The position numbers and the translations under genes were made by a program. A DNA stretch of 37,360 nucleotides from Microbacteriaceae bacterium (lineage in GTDB: Bacteria; Actinomycetota; Actinomycetes; Actinomycetales; Microbacteriaceae), in NCBI GenBank assembly GCA_003852775.1, contig RDDZ01000104.1:1-37360 (forward strand), in the 5' to 3' direction. Shown piece after piece: positions 15,238 through 24,989 of this stretch. Under the pieces are notes generated by a model. The model made no database searches and was not told where the DNA came from. It was given only the letters and a program-made list of their open reading frames with translations. Numbering within the stretch: position 1 is the stretch's first letter; each line of letters starts with the position of its first letter.

Positions 15238-16967
15238 GCCGCCTCCTCCGCGCTCAGCTGGCTCTCGACGATCTCGCGGTACTCCGCGGAGCTCACGAGC
15301 AGCTCGTCATGGGTTCCGAGGCCGACGACCTCGCCGTGGTCGAGCACGACGATCTGGTCGGCCTGCATGATCGTCGACACGCGCTGGGCGACCACGATCA
15401 TGGTCGCGTCGCCCACCTCGCGGGCGAGCGCCTGGCGGAGCCGGGCATCCGTCGCGGTGTCGAGCGCCGAGAACGAGTCGTCGAAGACGTAGATCTCGGG
15501 CCGTTTCACGAGCGCCCGCGCGATCGCGAGCCGCTGTCGCTGCCCGCCCGACACGTTGGTACCGCCCTGCGCGATGGGCGTCTCGAGCTTCTCGGGCTTG
15601 GCCTCCACGAAGTCGCGCGCCTGGGCGATCTCGAGCGCCCGCCACAGCTCCTCGTCGCTCGCGTCGGGGTTGCCGTAGCGCAGGTTCGAGGCGACGGTTC
15701 CCGAGAACAGGTAGGGCTTCTGCGGCACAAGGCCGATGCGGCTCCACAGCAGCTCGGGGTCGAGCTCGCGCACGTCGACGCCGTCGACGAGCACGGCGCC
15801 GCCGGTCACGTCGAACAGGCGCGGGAGCAGGTTGACGAGCGTCGTCTTGCCCGAACCCGTCGAGCCGATGATCGCCGTCATGCGTCCGGGGCGCGCGGTG
15901 AACGACACGTCGCGCAGCACGGGCGCCTCCGCTCCCGGGTAGGCGAACGTGGCGGCCCGCAGCTCGACCTCACCGCGCGTCTCGAGCTCGGTGACGGGCG
16001 CGGCCGGGGCCACGACCGAGGGCTCGGTCTCGAGCACCTCGCCGATGCGGTCGGCCGACACCGCGGCGCGCGGCAGCAGCACGGCGAGGAAGGTCGCCAT
16101 CATGACGGCCATGAGGATCTGGATGAGGTAGCTGAGGAACGCGATGAGCGAGCCGACCTGCAGGTCGCCCTCCTCGATCCGGAACGCCCCGAACCACAGC
16201 ACCGCGACGCTCGAGACGTTGAGGATGAGCATGACGACGGGGAACATGAGCGCGAACAGGCGCCCCGCACGGATGGCGGTGTCGGTGAGCTCCTCGTTGG
16301 CGACACCGAAGCGCTCGCGCTCGCGCTCCTCGCGCACGAAGGCGCGGATGACGCGGATGCCGGTGAGCTGCTCGCGCAGCACGCGGTTGACGTTGTCGAT
16401 GCGCGCCTGCATCTTGCGGAAGTAGGGCACCATCCGCGTGACGATGAGGCCGACCGACACGAGCAGCACGGGCACCGCGACGACCATGATCCACGACAGC
16501 CCGAGGTCCTCGCGCAGCGCGAAGACGACGCCGCCGATCGCGAGGATCGGGGTCGACACGAGGATCGTGCAGCTCATGAGCACGAGCATCTGCACCTGCT
16601 GCACGTCGTTCGTCGTGCGCGTGATGAGCGACGGCGCTCCGAAGCGGGCCACCTCGCGCTCGGAGAACTCGCCGACGCGGGTGAAGACGGATGCGCGCAG
16701 GTCGCGTCCGAGGGCCATGGCGGCCTTCGCGCCGAAGTAGACGGCGAGGATGGCGGCCGCGATCTGGGCGAGGGTGATGAGCAGCATGAGCCCGCCGAGG
16801 CCGAGGATGACGCCCGTGTCGCCCTTCGCGACGCCGTCGTCGATGATGTCGGCGTTGAGCGCGGGCAGGTAGAGCGAGGCGATCGACTGCGCGAGTTGGA
16901 AGATCACGACGCCGATGAGCAGCCGCCAGTACGGCTTCAGGTAGCGCACGAGGAGTTTGCCGAGCAC
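15234..16967 (-). CDS. ABC exporter half-transporter, degenerate-site subunit
   Basis: 577 residues, six membrane helices then an ATP-binding domain from about residue 335. Walker A GSTGSGKTT and a canonical NVSGGQRQR signature are intact, but the catalytic glutamate is aspartate (FDDSFSALD, Asp497) and the H-loop histidine is glutamine (AQRVST, Gln528). These changes define the degenerate ATP site of asymmetric heterodimeric exporters, where the partner's odd signature faces this site. First gene of a two-gene operon; its stop overlaps the partner's start. GTG 16967 has a weak GAAAGAAG upstream. It begins directly with LGKLLVRYLKPYW, a usual start for the family. Confidence 0.94.
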   Translation of the reverse strand: MLGKLLVRYLKPYWRLLIGVVIFQLAQSIASLYLPALNADIIDDGVAKGDTGVILGLGGLMLLITLAQIAAAILAVYFGAKAAMALGRDLRASVFTRVGEFSEREVARFGAPSLITRTTNDVQQVQMLVLMSCTILVSTPILAIGGVVFALREDLGLSWIMVVAVPVLLVSVGLIVTRMVPYFRKMQARIDNVNRVLREQLTGIRVIRAFVREERERERFGVANEELTDTAIRAGRLFALMFPVVMLILNVSSVAVLWFGAFRIEEGDLQVGSLIAFLSYLIQILMAVMMATFLAVLLPRAAVSADRIGEVLETEPSVVAPAAPVTELETRGEVELRAATFAYPGAEAPVLRDVSFTARPGRMTAIIGSTGSGKTTLVNLLPRLFDVTGGAVLVDGVDVRELDPELLWSRIGLVPQKPYLFSGTVASNLRYGNPDASDEELWRALEIAQARDFVEAKPEKLETPIAQGGTNVSGGQRQRLAIARALVKRPEIYVFDDSFSALDTATDARLRQALAREVGDATMIVVAQRVSTIMQADQIVVLDHGEVVGLGTHDELLVSSAEYREIVESQLSAEEAA

Positions 16968-16998
16968 GGTGCTTCTTTCGTGGTTCTCAGATGGTGCG

Positions 16999-17056
16999 GT
17001 CGCGTCGTCCGGACGCGACGAGCCGCGAGCCTATGCCAGCGAGCGCTCACCCACAA
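16999..17056 (-). promoter_or_regulatory. Promoter and dyad upstream of the ABC exporter operon
   Basis: On the minus strand, TTGTGG (17056-17051) and TAGGCT (17033-17028) are 17 bases apart, a textbook spacing. Just downstream, in the leader, is a perfect 8-bp inverted repeat GTCGCGTC (16999-17006) and GACGCGAC (17012-17019) with a 5-base spacer, positioned as an operator or leader hairpin. Confidence 0.65.
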
Positions 17057-17079
17057 TGATCCCCCGCCGTGGCGGGCTC

Positions 17080-18813
17080 TCAGTCGAGCGCGCGGGGAAG
17101 CCCCGGGATCCTGTGCGCCTCGGCGAGCTCGGCCGCGCACGCCGCGAGCTCGCTGTCGCGGCGCACGGCGTGCCAGTCGGCGACCTCCGCGAGCGCATCG
17201 GCGAGCTCCCCCAGGAGCGCGGCGTCGACGTCGCCCGTGAACGCGAGGTCGGTGCGCCGCAGCACGAGGTCGGTGAGGTGCTCGAGGTGCTCGTGCTGGA
17301 GCATCCAGCGCAGCTCCCCCGTCGAGAGGCGCCCGCCGGCGAGCACGCGGTCGTCGGATGCCGCCACGAGCTCCGCGACCTCCCGCGCCCGGGTGCCGTA
17401 GCGCGCGAACAGCACCTCTCGTCGCTCGGGGGCGACGGCGGCGAGGTGCTCGCGCAGCCAGCGCTCGCGCGCGGCGTCGTCCAGCGGGTAGTCCGCGGAG
17501 CCCGCGAGCACGCGGCCCGTGGTGCTCGCGACGCGCGGGCGCCCGAGCACCCCGAGCACGGCGTCGGCGACGCTCGCGCCGATCGCGCGGAAGGTCGTCC
17601 ACTTGCCGCCGACGAGGCTCACCACCGGCAGGCGGCCCGGCTCCCGCGCGACCTCGACGCGGTAGTCGCGCGAGACGAAGCCCGGGGCGGTGTCCTCGTG
17701 CCGCGGGAGCGGGCGGATGCCCGAGAAGCGGTAGACGATCTGCTCGCGATCGACCTCGATCGCCGGGAACACGTGCCGCACGAGCTCGAAGAAGTAGTCG
17801 ACCTCCTCCTCGGTGCAGCGCACGGGCTGCGTGGGGTCGGCGTCGATGTCGGTCGTGCCCACCATGACGCGGTCCTTGAGGGGGTAGATGAGCACGATGC
17901 GGCCGTCGGAGTGCTCGAAGAAGATCTCGCGCCCCTTCGTCGCCGCGAGCAGCTCGGGGTTGCGCAGCACGATGTGCGATCCCTTCGTGCCGCCCATGTA
18001 CCGCGTCGGCTGACCGAGGGCCTCGTTCGTGAGGTCGGTCCACGGCCCGGAGGCGTTGACCACGGCGTCCGCCTCCACCGCGAACTCGGAGCCCGTCTCG
18101 CGGTCGAGGAGCCGCACGCCGCGCTCGGTGAGGCCGACGGCCTCGACGTAGTTCACGGCGAGCGCCCCGAGCGACTCCGCGTCGAGTAGCACGTCGAGCG
18201 CGAGGCGCTCGGGGTCGTGCATCGCAGCATCGAAGTAGGTGGCCGTGTAGCGCACGGCGGGGTCGAGGGCGGGCAGGTCGGCGTGCGCCTTCTTCCTGGT
18301 GCGGAAGCGGTGGCGCGGCACCATGCCGCCGCCGCGCGAGAAGGTGTCGTAGATCGTGAGGCCGACCTTGATGAGCAGGGCGCCGCGCTCCTTCGGCTTG
18401 CCGCTCTGGCGGTGCGTGAGGAAGCGCAGCGGCGCCGAGAGGATGCCCGAGAAGGTCGAGTAGATGGGGATCGTCGTCTCGAGCGGCACGACGCGGTGCG
18501 GGGTCGTGCGCAGCAGGGCGTTGCGCTCCTGCACCGACTCCTTCACGAGGCGGAACTCGCCGTTCTCGAGGTAGCGGATGCCGCCGTGGATCATGTGGCT
18601 CGACGACGCGGAGGCCGCCGAGGCGAAGTCGCCGCGCTCGACGAGCACGACGTCGACGCCCTGGAGGGCGAGGTCGCGCGCGGTCGCGATGCCGTTGATG
18701 CCGCCGCCGATCACGAGCACGTCGGCGCGGCCCTTCTCGGCCAGGCGCTCGACGCGGGCACGGCGGAGCGCGGGACGGTCGGTGGACGCAGAACGGTCGC
18801 TCACGCGTACCAT
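17080..18813 (-). CDS. glpD: Aerobic glycerol-3-phosphate dehydrogenase
   Basis: 577 residues from ATG 18813 (GTG 18804 gives 574). FAD-binding GGGINGIATARD near the N-terminus; then RGDFASAASASSSHMIHGGIRYLENGEF, GTTDIDADP and VSLVGGKWTTFR, all typical of GlpD/DUF-free FAD-dependent oxidoreductases of the DAO family, and a C-terminal helical domain. The enzyme oxidises glycerol-3-phosphate to DHAP at the membrane and passes electrons to quinone. It is divergent from a SorC-type regulator with 47 bp between start codons, and a 14-bp dyad in that gap is also found beside glpK. Length is normal. Confidence 0.95.
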   Translation of the reverse strand: MVRVSDRSASTDRPALRRARVERLAEKGRADVLVIGGGINGIATARDLALQGVDVVLVERGDFASAASASSSHMIHGGIRYLENGEFRLVKESVQERNALLRTTPHRVVPLETTIPIYSTFSGILSAPLRFLTHRQSGKPKERGALLIKVGLTIYDTFSRGGGMVPRHRFRTRKKAHADLPALDPAVRYTATYFDAAMHDPERLALDVLLDAESLGALAVNYVEAVGLTERGVRLLDRETGSEFAVEADAVVNASGPWTDLTNEALGQPTRYMGGTKGSHIVLRNPELLAATKGREIFFEHSDGRIVLIYPLKDRVMVGTTDIDADPTQPVRCTEEEVDYFFELVRHVFPAIEVDREQIVYRFSGIRPLPRHEDTAPGFVSRDYRVEVAREPGRLPVVSLVGGKWTTFRAIGASVADAVLGVLGRPRVASTTGRVLAGSADYPLDDAARERWLREHLAAVAPERREVLFARYGTRAREVAELVAASDDRVLAGGRLSTGELRWMLQHEHLEHLTDLVLRRTDLAFTGDVDAALLGELADALAEVADWHAVRRDSELAACAAELAEAHRIPGLPRALD

Positions 18814-18846
18814 CTGAGGACGTTCCGCAAGGATTCGCAAGCCGCT

Positions 18847-18860
18847 TGAACGGATGTGCA
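18847..18860 (+). promoter_or_regulatory. Candidate glycerol-regulator operator, copy 1
   Basis: TGAACGGATGTGCA is an imperfect dyad of form TGnAC-N4-GTnCA, lying between glpD and the regulator gene and touching the regulator's ATG. Its exact reverse complement occurs at 19835-19848, between the regulator and glpK. A repressor bound here would block the regulator's own expression and could affect glpD. Confidence 0.75.
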
Positions 18861-19832
18861 ATGGAGAGCAGACAGACGACCGACCCGAAGCTCGCGGCCG
18901 CGCTCACGGCCGCCCAGCTCTACTACCTGCAGGACCTCACGATGGACGCCATCGCGCGCGAGCTGCGCACGTCCCGCTCCTCGGTCTCCCGCCTCCTGAG
19001 CTACGCGCGTGCGACGGGCCTCGTCGAGATCCACGTGCGCTCGCCCCTCGAGACGGGCGCCGTGCTCGAGCGGCGGATCGCGGAGCGCTTCAAGGTCGCG
19101 GCGCACGTCGTGCCGATCCCCGAGACGATCTCCGACGTCGACCGCCTCGAGCGCGTCGCCATGACGGCGGCGCGCCTCCTCCCCCGCTACGTCGAGTCGA
19201 ACAGCATCGTCGGCATCGCGTGGGGCTCGACGCTCGGGGCGATGAGCCGCCATCTCACCGCGAAGGAGACCCACGGGTCCGTCATCGTGCAGATGAACGG
19301 CGCGGGCAACCTCGAGACGACGGGCATCGAGTACGCGAGCGAGATCCTCGAGCGCTTCGGGCGCGCGTTCTCCGCGCGCATCCAGCAGTTTCCCGTGCCG
19401 GCCTTCTTCGACAGCCCCCTCACGAAGGAGGCGCTGTGGCGGGAGCGCTCGACGCGCCGCGTGCTCGACCTGGTGAAGCGGATGGATGTGGCCGTCTTCG
19501 GCCTCGGCTCCCCGTTCGCCGAGGTGCCGAGCCGCGTCTACATCGGCGGCTACCTCGACCGCGCCGACTACAAGAGCCTGAGCGACGCGCGCGCCGTCGG
19601 GGACGTCGCGACCGTGTTCTACCGGGCGGACGGCTCGTGGCGCGACATCGCGCTCAACGCGCGCGCGACGGGCCCCGGCTTCGACCAGCTGCGCAAGGTC
19701 GCGCGCCGCGTGTGCGTCGTCTCGGGTCCGCAGAAGCTCGCGAGCCTCCGCGGCGCCCTCGCTGCGGGGCTCGTGACGGACCTCGTGCTCGACGAGGCGC
19801 TCGCGCGGCGGCTCGTCGAGACCACGGGCTGA
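18861..19832 (+). CDS. SorC/DeoR-type sugar-binding transcriptional regulator
   Basis: 323 residues. Helix-turn-helix near residues 23-55: LTMDAIARELRTSRSSVSRLLSYARATGLVEI. The remainder is a SorC-type effector-binding domain, with GIAWGSTLGAM (phosphate-sugar binding loop) and AVFGLGSP. Such proteins sense phosphorylated sugars; the neighbours suggest glycerol-3-phosphate or a downstream triose phosphate, which is inference. It is flanked by glpD (divergent) and glpK (same strand, 75 bp), and by both copies of the 14-bp dyad. ATG 18861 is chosen over TTG 18846 because it directly follows the dyad and gives a compact N-terminus. Confidence 0.92.
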   Translation: MESRQTTDPKLAAALTAAQLYYLQDLTMDAIARELRTSRSSVSRLLSYARATGLVEIHVRSPLETGAVLERRIAERFKVAAHVVPIPETISDVDRLERVAMTAARLLPRYVESNSIVGIAWGSTLGAMSRHLTAKETHGSVIVQMNGAGNLETTGIEYASEILERFGRAFSARIQQFPVPAFFDSPLTKEALWRERSTRRVLDLVKRMDVAVFGLGSPFAEVPSRVYIGGYLDRADYKSLSDARAVGDVATVFYRADGSWRDIALNARATGPGFDQLRKVARRVCVVSGPQKLASLRGALAAGLVTDLVLDEALARRLVETTG

Positions 19833-19834
19833 GC

Positions 19835-19848
19835 TGCACATCCGTTCA
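19835..19848 (-). promoter_or_regulatory. Candidate glycerol-regulator operator, copy 2 (upstream of glpK)
   Basis: Reads TGCACATCCGTTCA on the plus strand, the exact inverse of 18847-18860. It lies two bases past the regulator's stop codon and 59 bases before the glpK start. A TACGGT hexamer at 19879-19884 is a possible glpK -10, which would put the site near -50. Confidence 0.75.
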
Positions 19849-19907
19849 CCCGCGCGGCGCGTGCGCGTCGGGCCTCGCTACGGTGGAGCCGAAGCGAAGG
19901 AGCAACG

Positions 19908-21431
19908 ATGCCCGCATCCGAGAACGCCCCGCGCACCGTCGTCGCGATCGACCAGGGCACCACGAGCACACGCGCGATCGTCTTCGACGACCGCGGCCGC
20001 ATCCTGAGCACCGGCCAGCGCGAGCACAAGCAGCACTTCCCGAGGCCCGGCTGGGTCGAGCACGACCCCGTGGAGATCTGGCGCAACACCCGCCACGTGA
20101 TCGGCGAGGCCCTCGCCGACGCGGGGGTCACCCGCCACGACGTCGCCGCGGTCGGCATCACGAACCAGCGCGAGACCGCGATCGTGTGGGACCGCGCGAC
20201 CGGCAAGCCCATCCACAACGCGATCGTCTGGCAGGACACGCGCACCCAGGACGCCGTCGACGCCCTCGCCGCCGACGGCGGCGTACGCCGCTTCGCCGCG
20301 AAGACGGGCCTGCCGCTCGCGACCTACTTCTCGGCGACGAAGATCGCCTGGATCCTCGACCACGTGGAGGGCGCCCGCGAGCGCGCCGAGGCGGGCGAGC
20401 TCGCCTTCGGCACCCCCGACAGCTGGGTGCTCTGGAACCTCACGGGCGGCGCCGTCCACGCGACCGACGTCACGAACGCGAGCCGCACCCTGCTCATGGA
20501 CCTCGCGACCCTCGACTGGGACGACGAGCTGTGCGCGGCGTTCCGCGTGCCGCGCGCGATGCTGCCCGCGATCCGCTCGTCCTCTGAGGTCTACGGGCAC
20601 GCCGCGAAGAACAGCCTCCTGCGCGAGACTCCCATCGCCGGCATCCTCGGCGATCAGCAGGCGGCGACGTTCGGTCAGGCCGCGTTCGACGCCGGCGAGT
20701 CGAAGAACACCTACGGCACGGGCGGGTTCCTCATCGTCAACACTGGCACCGAGCTCGTGCACAGCGGCAGCGGCCTCATCACGACGGTCGCCTACCGACT
20801 CGGCGACGACGCGCCGCGCTTCGCGCTCGAGGGCTCGGTCGCCGTCGCCGGCTCGCTCGTGCAGTGGCTGCGCGACAACCTCGGCATCATCCGCACCGCG
20901 CCCGAGGTCGAGGCGCTCGCGAAGACCGTCGACGACAACGGCGACGTCTACGTCGTGCCCGCGTTCTCGGGGCTCTTCGCCCCCTACTGGCGGCCGGATG
21001 CACGCGGTGCGATCGTGGGCCTCACCCGTTTCGCGAACAAGGGCCACCTCGCCCGCGCGGCCCTCGAGGCCGTCGCCTACCAGACACTCGACGTCGTCGA
21101 GGCGGCCAACTCCGAGCTCGACGTGCCGATCACGGAGTTGCGCGTCGACGGCGGGATGGTCGCCAACGAGCTGCTCATGCAGCTGCAGGCGGACGCCCTC
21201 GGCCTGCCCGTCGTGCGCCCCGCGGTCGCCGAGACGACGGCGCTCGGCGCCGCCTACGCCGCGGGGCTCGCGGTGGGGCTCTGGAAGGACGTCGACGAGC
21301 TCCGGGCGCTGTGGGCGGAGGACCGCCGGTGGGAGCCCGCGGTCGAGGAGACGGCACGCCGACGCGGCATCGCGCGCTGGCGCAAGGCCGTCGAGCGGAC
21401 GCTCGACTGGGTGGAATCCGACACGCCGTAG
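19908..21431 (+). CDS. glpK: Glycerol kinase
   Basis: 507 residues. FGGY kinase with N-terminal [27 protein letters not shown], substrate region VWQDTRTQD, the ATP-binding [12 protein letters not shown] and the C-terminal [12 protein letters not shown] signature. It converts glycerol and ATP to glycerol-3-phosphate, the substrate of GlpD encoded 1.1 kb away. AAGGAG lies 6 bases before ATG 19908. No glycerol facilitator gene is in the window. The stop codon TAG is also the first half of a TAGACT hexamer that may serve fba. Confidence 0.97.
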   Translation: MPASENAPRTVVAIDQGTTSTRAIVFDDRGRILSTGQREHKQHFPRPGWVEHDPVEIWRNTRHVIGEALADAGVTRHDVAAVGITNQRETAIVWDRATGKPIHNAIVWQDTRTQDAVDALAADGGVRRFAAKTGLPLATYFSATKIAWILDHVEGARERAEAGELAFGTPDSWVLWNLTGGAVHATDVTNASRTLLMDLATLDWDDELCAAFRVPRAMLPAIRSSSEVYGHAAKNSLLRETPIAGILGDQQAATFGQAAFDAGESKNTYGTGGFLIVNTGTELVHSGSGLITTVAYRLGDDAPRFALEGSVAVAGSLVQWLRDNLGIIRTAPEVEALAKTVDDNGDVYVVPAFSGLFAPYWRPDARGAIVGLTRFANKGHLARAALEAVAYQTLDVVEAANSELDVPITELRVDGGMVANELLMQLQADALGLPVVRPAVAETTALGAAYAAGLAVGLWKDVDELRALWAEDRRWEPAVEETARRRGIARWRKAVERTLDWVESDTP

Positions 21432-21434
21432 ACT
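21429..21434 (+). promoter_or_regulatory. Possible fba -10 hexamer overlapping the glpK stop
   Basis: TAGACT begins with the glpK stop codon and lies 36 bases before the fba start. No clear -35 is visible, so fba may also be read through from glpK. Confidence 0.35.
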
Positions 21435-21470
21435 CGGGGCGACCACCCCATCCCCTCCAGGAGGACCCCC

Positions 21471-22502
<1,032 letters not shown>

Positions 22503-22508
22503 GGTCTC

Positions 22509-22529
22509 CGGATCGCGGCACGCGATCCG
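22509..22529. terminator. Bidirectional terminator hairpin after fba
   Basis: CGGATCGCG (22509-22517), GCA loop, CGCGATCCG (22521-22529): a perfect 9-bp stem between the convergent fba and membrane-protein genes. Confidence 0.75.
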
Positions 22530-22534
22530 ACCCG

Positions 22535-23650
22535 CTACGGGGTCTCGGCCGGGGGAACCCGGAACGAGACCCCGTCGCGTCTGAGCCGCACGTCGTCCAT
22601 CGCGCCGCGCAGGTTGAAGTAGTACGGCGCGATGTGCCGCACGCGTCGCCCCTCGGGGAGCTCGGTGTCGAGCGTGATGGCGACCGCGGTCGAGCCGTCG
22701 GGCTGCGCCCGCAGCGCCATGAACAGCGTCGTCGCGTCCGTCCCCGGATCGTCGAGCACGGCGCGCACGAGGTCGCGGATGGCGGTGCGCTGCGCCGTCC
22801 TCAGCGACCGGACCCGCCGATCCGGGTCGGCGATGACGACGCGCGTGTCGTCGGCGCGGAGCCCGAGCCACGCGAGGTCGCTGCGCGAGACGAGGTCGTC
22901 CCGCAGGTGCCGCGCGAGCTCGCCCGCGAGGAAGCGGTCACCCTCGGTGACAGTGCCCGTCTCGGCGATCTCGCGCAGGAACGGCGCGGCGCGCGCGGTG
23001 AAGCGGGCCAGCGTGACCCGCTCGGCCTCCTCATCCTCCGGGGCGGGTGCAAGCGCCTCGGAGACGACCTCCCGGGAGCGGTTGTCGACGATCGGGAGCG
23101 TCCGGCTCACGACGCTCGCCGCGAACGCCGCGCTCGAGACCGTCGCGACGATCGTCGGGGTCGCGATGAGGAGGAAGACCGATACCGAGCCCCACTCGGG
23201 GACGCGCTCGTCGACGATGAGGAACGAGGCGGGGATGACGGTGAGGAGCGAGAGGACACCCCACCCAAGGAGCCGCCTCGGCGACAGGTAGGGCGCGAGC
23301 GACGCGAGCGCGAGGGCGGACCCGAACGGCGCCCACCACAGCTCGACCGGCATCGACGCGGGGGCGTAGCCGATGGACGAGACGAGGAGGCCGGCGCCTC
23401 CCATCACGGCGGCGACCGCGCCGAGCTGCCAGTCGAGTCGTCGGCGCAGGAGCGTGAGCACCTGGACGAGCACGCACGCCCCCACGGCGAGCGCGACGCC
23501 GAGCACCTGGAGCCAGGGCGAGCCGCCCTCCGTCCACGCGGCGGCCGTGAAGACCCCGCCGTAGATCGCGATGAGCGCCGCCAACACGAGCGGCACGTAG
23601 GGGCCCGTGAACCAGCTCATGGGGTCGACGTCGCGCGCGGCGTACGCCAT
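22535..23650 (-). CDS. Membrane protein with degenerate kinase-like cytoplasmic part
   Basis: 371 residues. About seven hydrophobic helices cover residues 10-205. The cytoplasmic half has a helical stretch (RFTARAAPFLREIAETG... AGELARHLRDDLVSRSDLAW) that resembles the dimerisation region of NarL-type histidine kinases without the phospho-His, and then a beta-rich end with no N, G1 or G2 boxes. It directly follows a real histidine kinase (13 bp after its stop), so it may be a sensory partner. This is inference from layout; no family is certain. ATG 23650 has GGTGAG upstream; GTG 23659 is an alternative start. Confidence 0.75.
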   Translation of the reverse strand: MAYAARDVDPMSWFTGPYVPLVLAALIAIYGGVFTAAAWTEGGSPWLQVLGVALAVGACVLVQVLTLLRRRLDWQLGAVAAVMGGAGLLVSSIGYAPASMPVELWWAPFGSALALASLAPYLSPRRLLGWGVLSLLTVIPASFLIVDERVPEWGSVSVFLLIATPTIVATVSSAAFAASVVSRTLPIVDNRSREVVSEALAPAPEDEEAERVTLARFTARAAPFLREIAETGTVTEGDRFLAGELARHLRDDLVSRSDLAWLGLRADDTRVVIADPDRRVRSLRTAQRTAIRDLVRAVLDDPGTDATTLFMALRAQPDGSTAVAITLDTELPEGRRVRHIAPYYFNLRGAMDDVRLRRDGVSFRVPPAETP

Positions 23651-23663
23651 GACGCTCACCCGC

Positions 23664-24938
23664 CTAGTCGACACGACCCGCCTCCCCTCGGGGCGGGATG
23701 ACGATCGCACCGGTCTCCTGGTGACGCGAGGGCGCACCCGGGTCGGTGACCTCCTCGATGGGCATCGTGAGCATGACGGTCGTGCCCTGACCGAACGCCG
23801 ACCACACGCGCGCCCGCCCGCCGACCGCCTCCATGCGCCCGACGATCGACTCGCGGATGCCGAGGCGGTCGGATCCCACCTCGGCCATGTCGAATCCGAC
23901 GCCCTCGTCCGACACCATGAAGGTGACCTCGCGATCGCCGTAGACGATCTCGATGTTGGCGACGTCGGCGCCCGAGTGCCGCAGCACGTTCTCGAGCACG
24001 GCCCGCAGGGCGCCGGCGAGCGCCTCGCCCTGGGCCGCGCCGTACCGGTACACACCCGTCGTGGCGCCCGTGACGTTGAGGTTGAGGCCGCGCCACCGGT
24101 ACTCGCTCACGAGCCGCGAGAGGGCGTTGCGGAGGGCGACCTGGGTTCGGTCGGGCACGGTCACCTCGTTCGACGCGTGCAGCCAGTCACCCCCCTCGAG
24201 CGTCGCGAGGTCCTCGAGGAGCCGCTCCCGCGTCCGCGCGTCGAGCGTGGCCGGGGCGTTCATGACGATCGTGAGGTCGTTGAGCACCGTGTCGTGGACG
24301 ACGGCGGTCGCCCGGAGCGCCAGGTCGGCCGACGCGGCGCGGCGTTTCGTCGCCTCCTCGAGCTCCTCGAACTTGGGGAGCTTGCGCCGCTGCCGCGCCT
24401 GGAGCGTGAAGAGCGTGAGGTACAGCACAACGGCGAGCAGGAGCACCATCGTGGGGCCGAGGCCCGGCCGTACGGGTGTCTCGGTGATGACCGCGGTCGC
24501 GATCGCCGCGATGTTCGCCGCGGCGTAGCCGAAGAGGCACCACGCGATGCCACCGAGGGCGGTGGTCGAGGCGACGCCGATCGCCACGAGGGCGAGCGCC
24601 GGACGGTTGAGGAGGTAGAGCTCGTGCTCGAGGAGCGACAGGTCGGCCCGCAGGAGGCTCACCTCGTAGACGACCGCGGCGGCCGTCGCGACGACGAGGT
24701 AGCCGACGACGACGCGCGGCGTCATCCGCCAGAGGGCGATGCCGATGCCGGCGAGGATGACGAGCAGCATCGCGAGCGGGACCGGCAGTACCGCGAGCGC
24801 GTCCCGCCGGGCGAGCGTCTCGAGGAGCACCGGGATCGCGAGCACGATGATCAACGCCCCCGCCGACCAGGCGAGGACCGCGATCGACCCCGTGATGACC
24901 CGCGCCGCGGCGTCGCGCGAGAGGAGCGTCACCCGCAT
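23664..24938 (-). CDS. Sensor histidine kinase, NarL/DegS-like, without adjacent response regulator
   Basis: 424 residues. Five to six membrane helices span residues 12-180. A short linker (RRKLPKFEELEEATKRR) leads to the phosphoacceptor region VVHDTVLNDL with His215, then an ATP-binding domain: N box ENVLRHSGA (Asn317), G1 DEGVGFD (344-350), GIRESIVGR, and G2 GQGTTV. The HD-x4-N motif marks the HisKA_3-like group that pairs with NarL/FixJ response regulators. No response regulator gene lies in the window. It is 51 bp downstream of ispH on the same strand and is followed by a degenerate kinase-like protein. GAGGGG precedes ATG 24938; GTG 24944 is possible. Confidence 0.9.
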   Translation of the reverse strand: MRVTLLSRDAAARVITGSIAVLAWSAGALIIVLAIPVLLETLARRDALAVLPVPLAMLLVILAGIGIALWRMTPRVVVGYLVVATAAAVVYEVSLLRADLSLLEHELYLLNRPALALVAIGVASTTALGGIAWCLFGYAAANIAAIATAVITETPVRPGLGPTMVLLLAVVLYLTLFTLQARQRRKLPKFEELEEATKRRAASADLALRATAVVHDTVLNDLTIVMNAPATLDARTRERLLEDLATLEGGDWLHASNEVTVPDRTQVALRNALSRLVSEYRWRGLNLNVTGATTGVYRYGAAQGEALAGALRAVLENVLRHSGADVANIEIVYGDREVTFMVSDEGVGFDMAEVGSDRLGIRESIVGRMEAVGGRARVWSAFGQGTTVMLTMPIEEVTDPGAPSRHQETGAIVIPPRGEAGRVD

Positions 24939-24989
24939 CCGCACCCCCTCACCCGGACTCGACTCTCTCGGACGGCGCGCTCGACGGAG

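Noticed and set aside
17063-17076. CCCGCC-GT-GGCGGG as a glpD terminator
   Set aside because: The loop is only two bases and the stem short; it may contribute but is not convincing enough to annotate.
18846-18848. TTG 18846 as the start of the SorC-type regulator
   Set aside because: It lies within the dyad and adds five residues without support; ATG 18861 follows directly.
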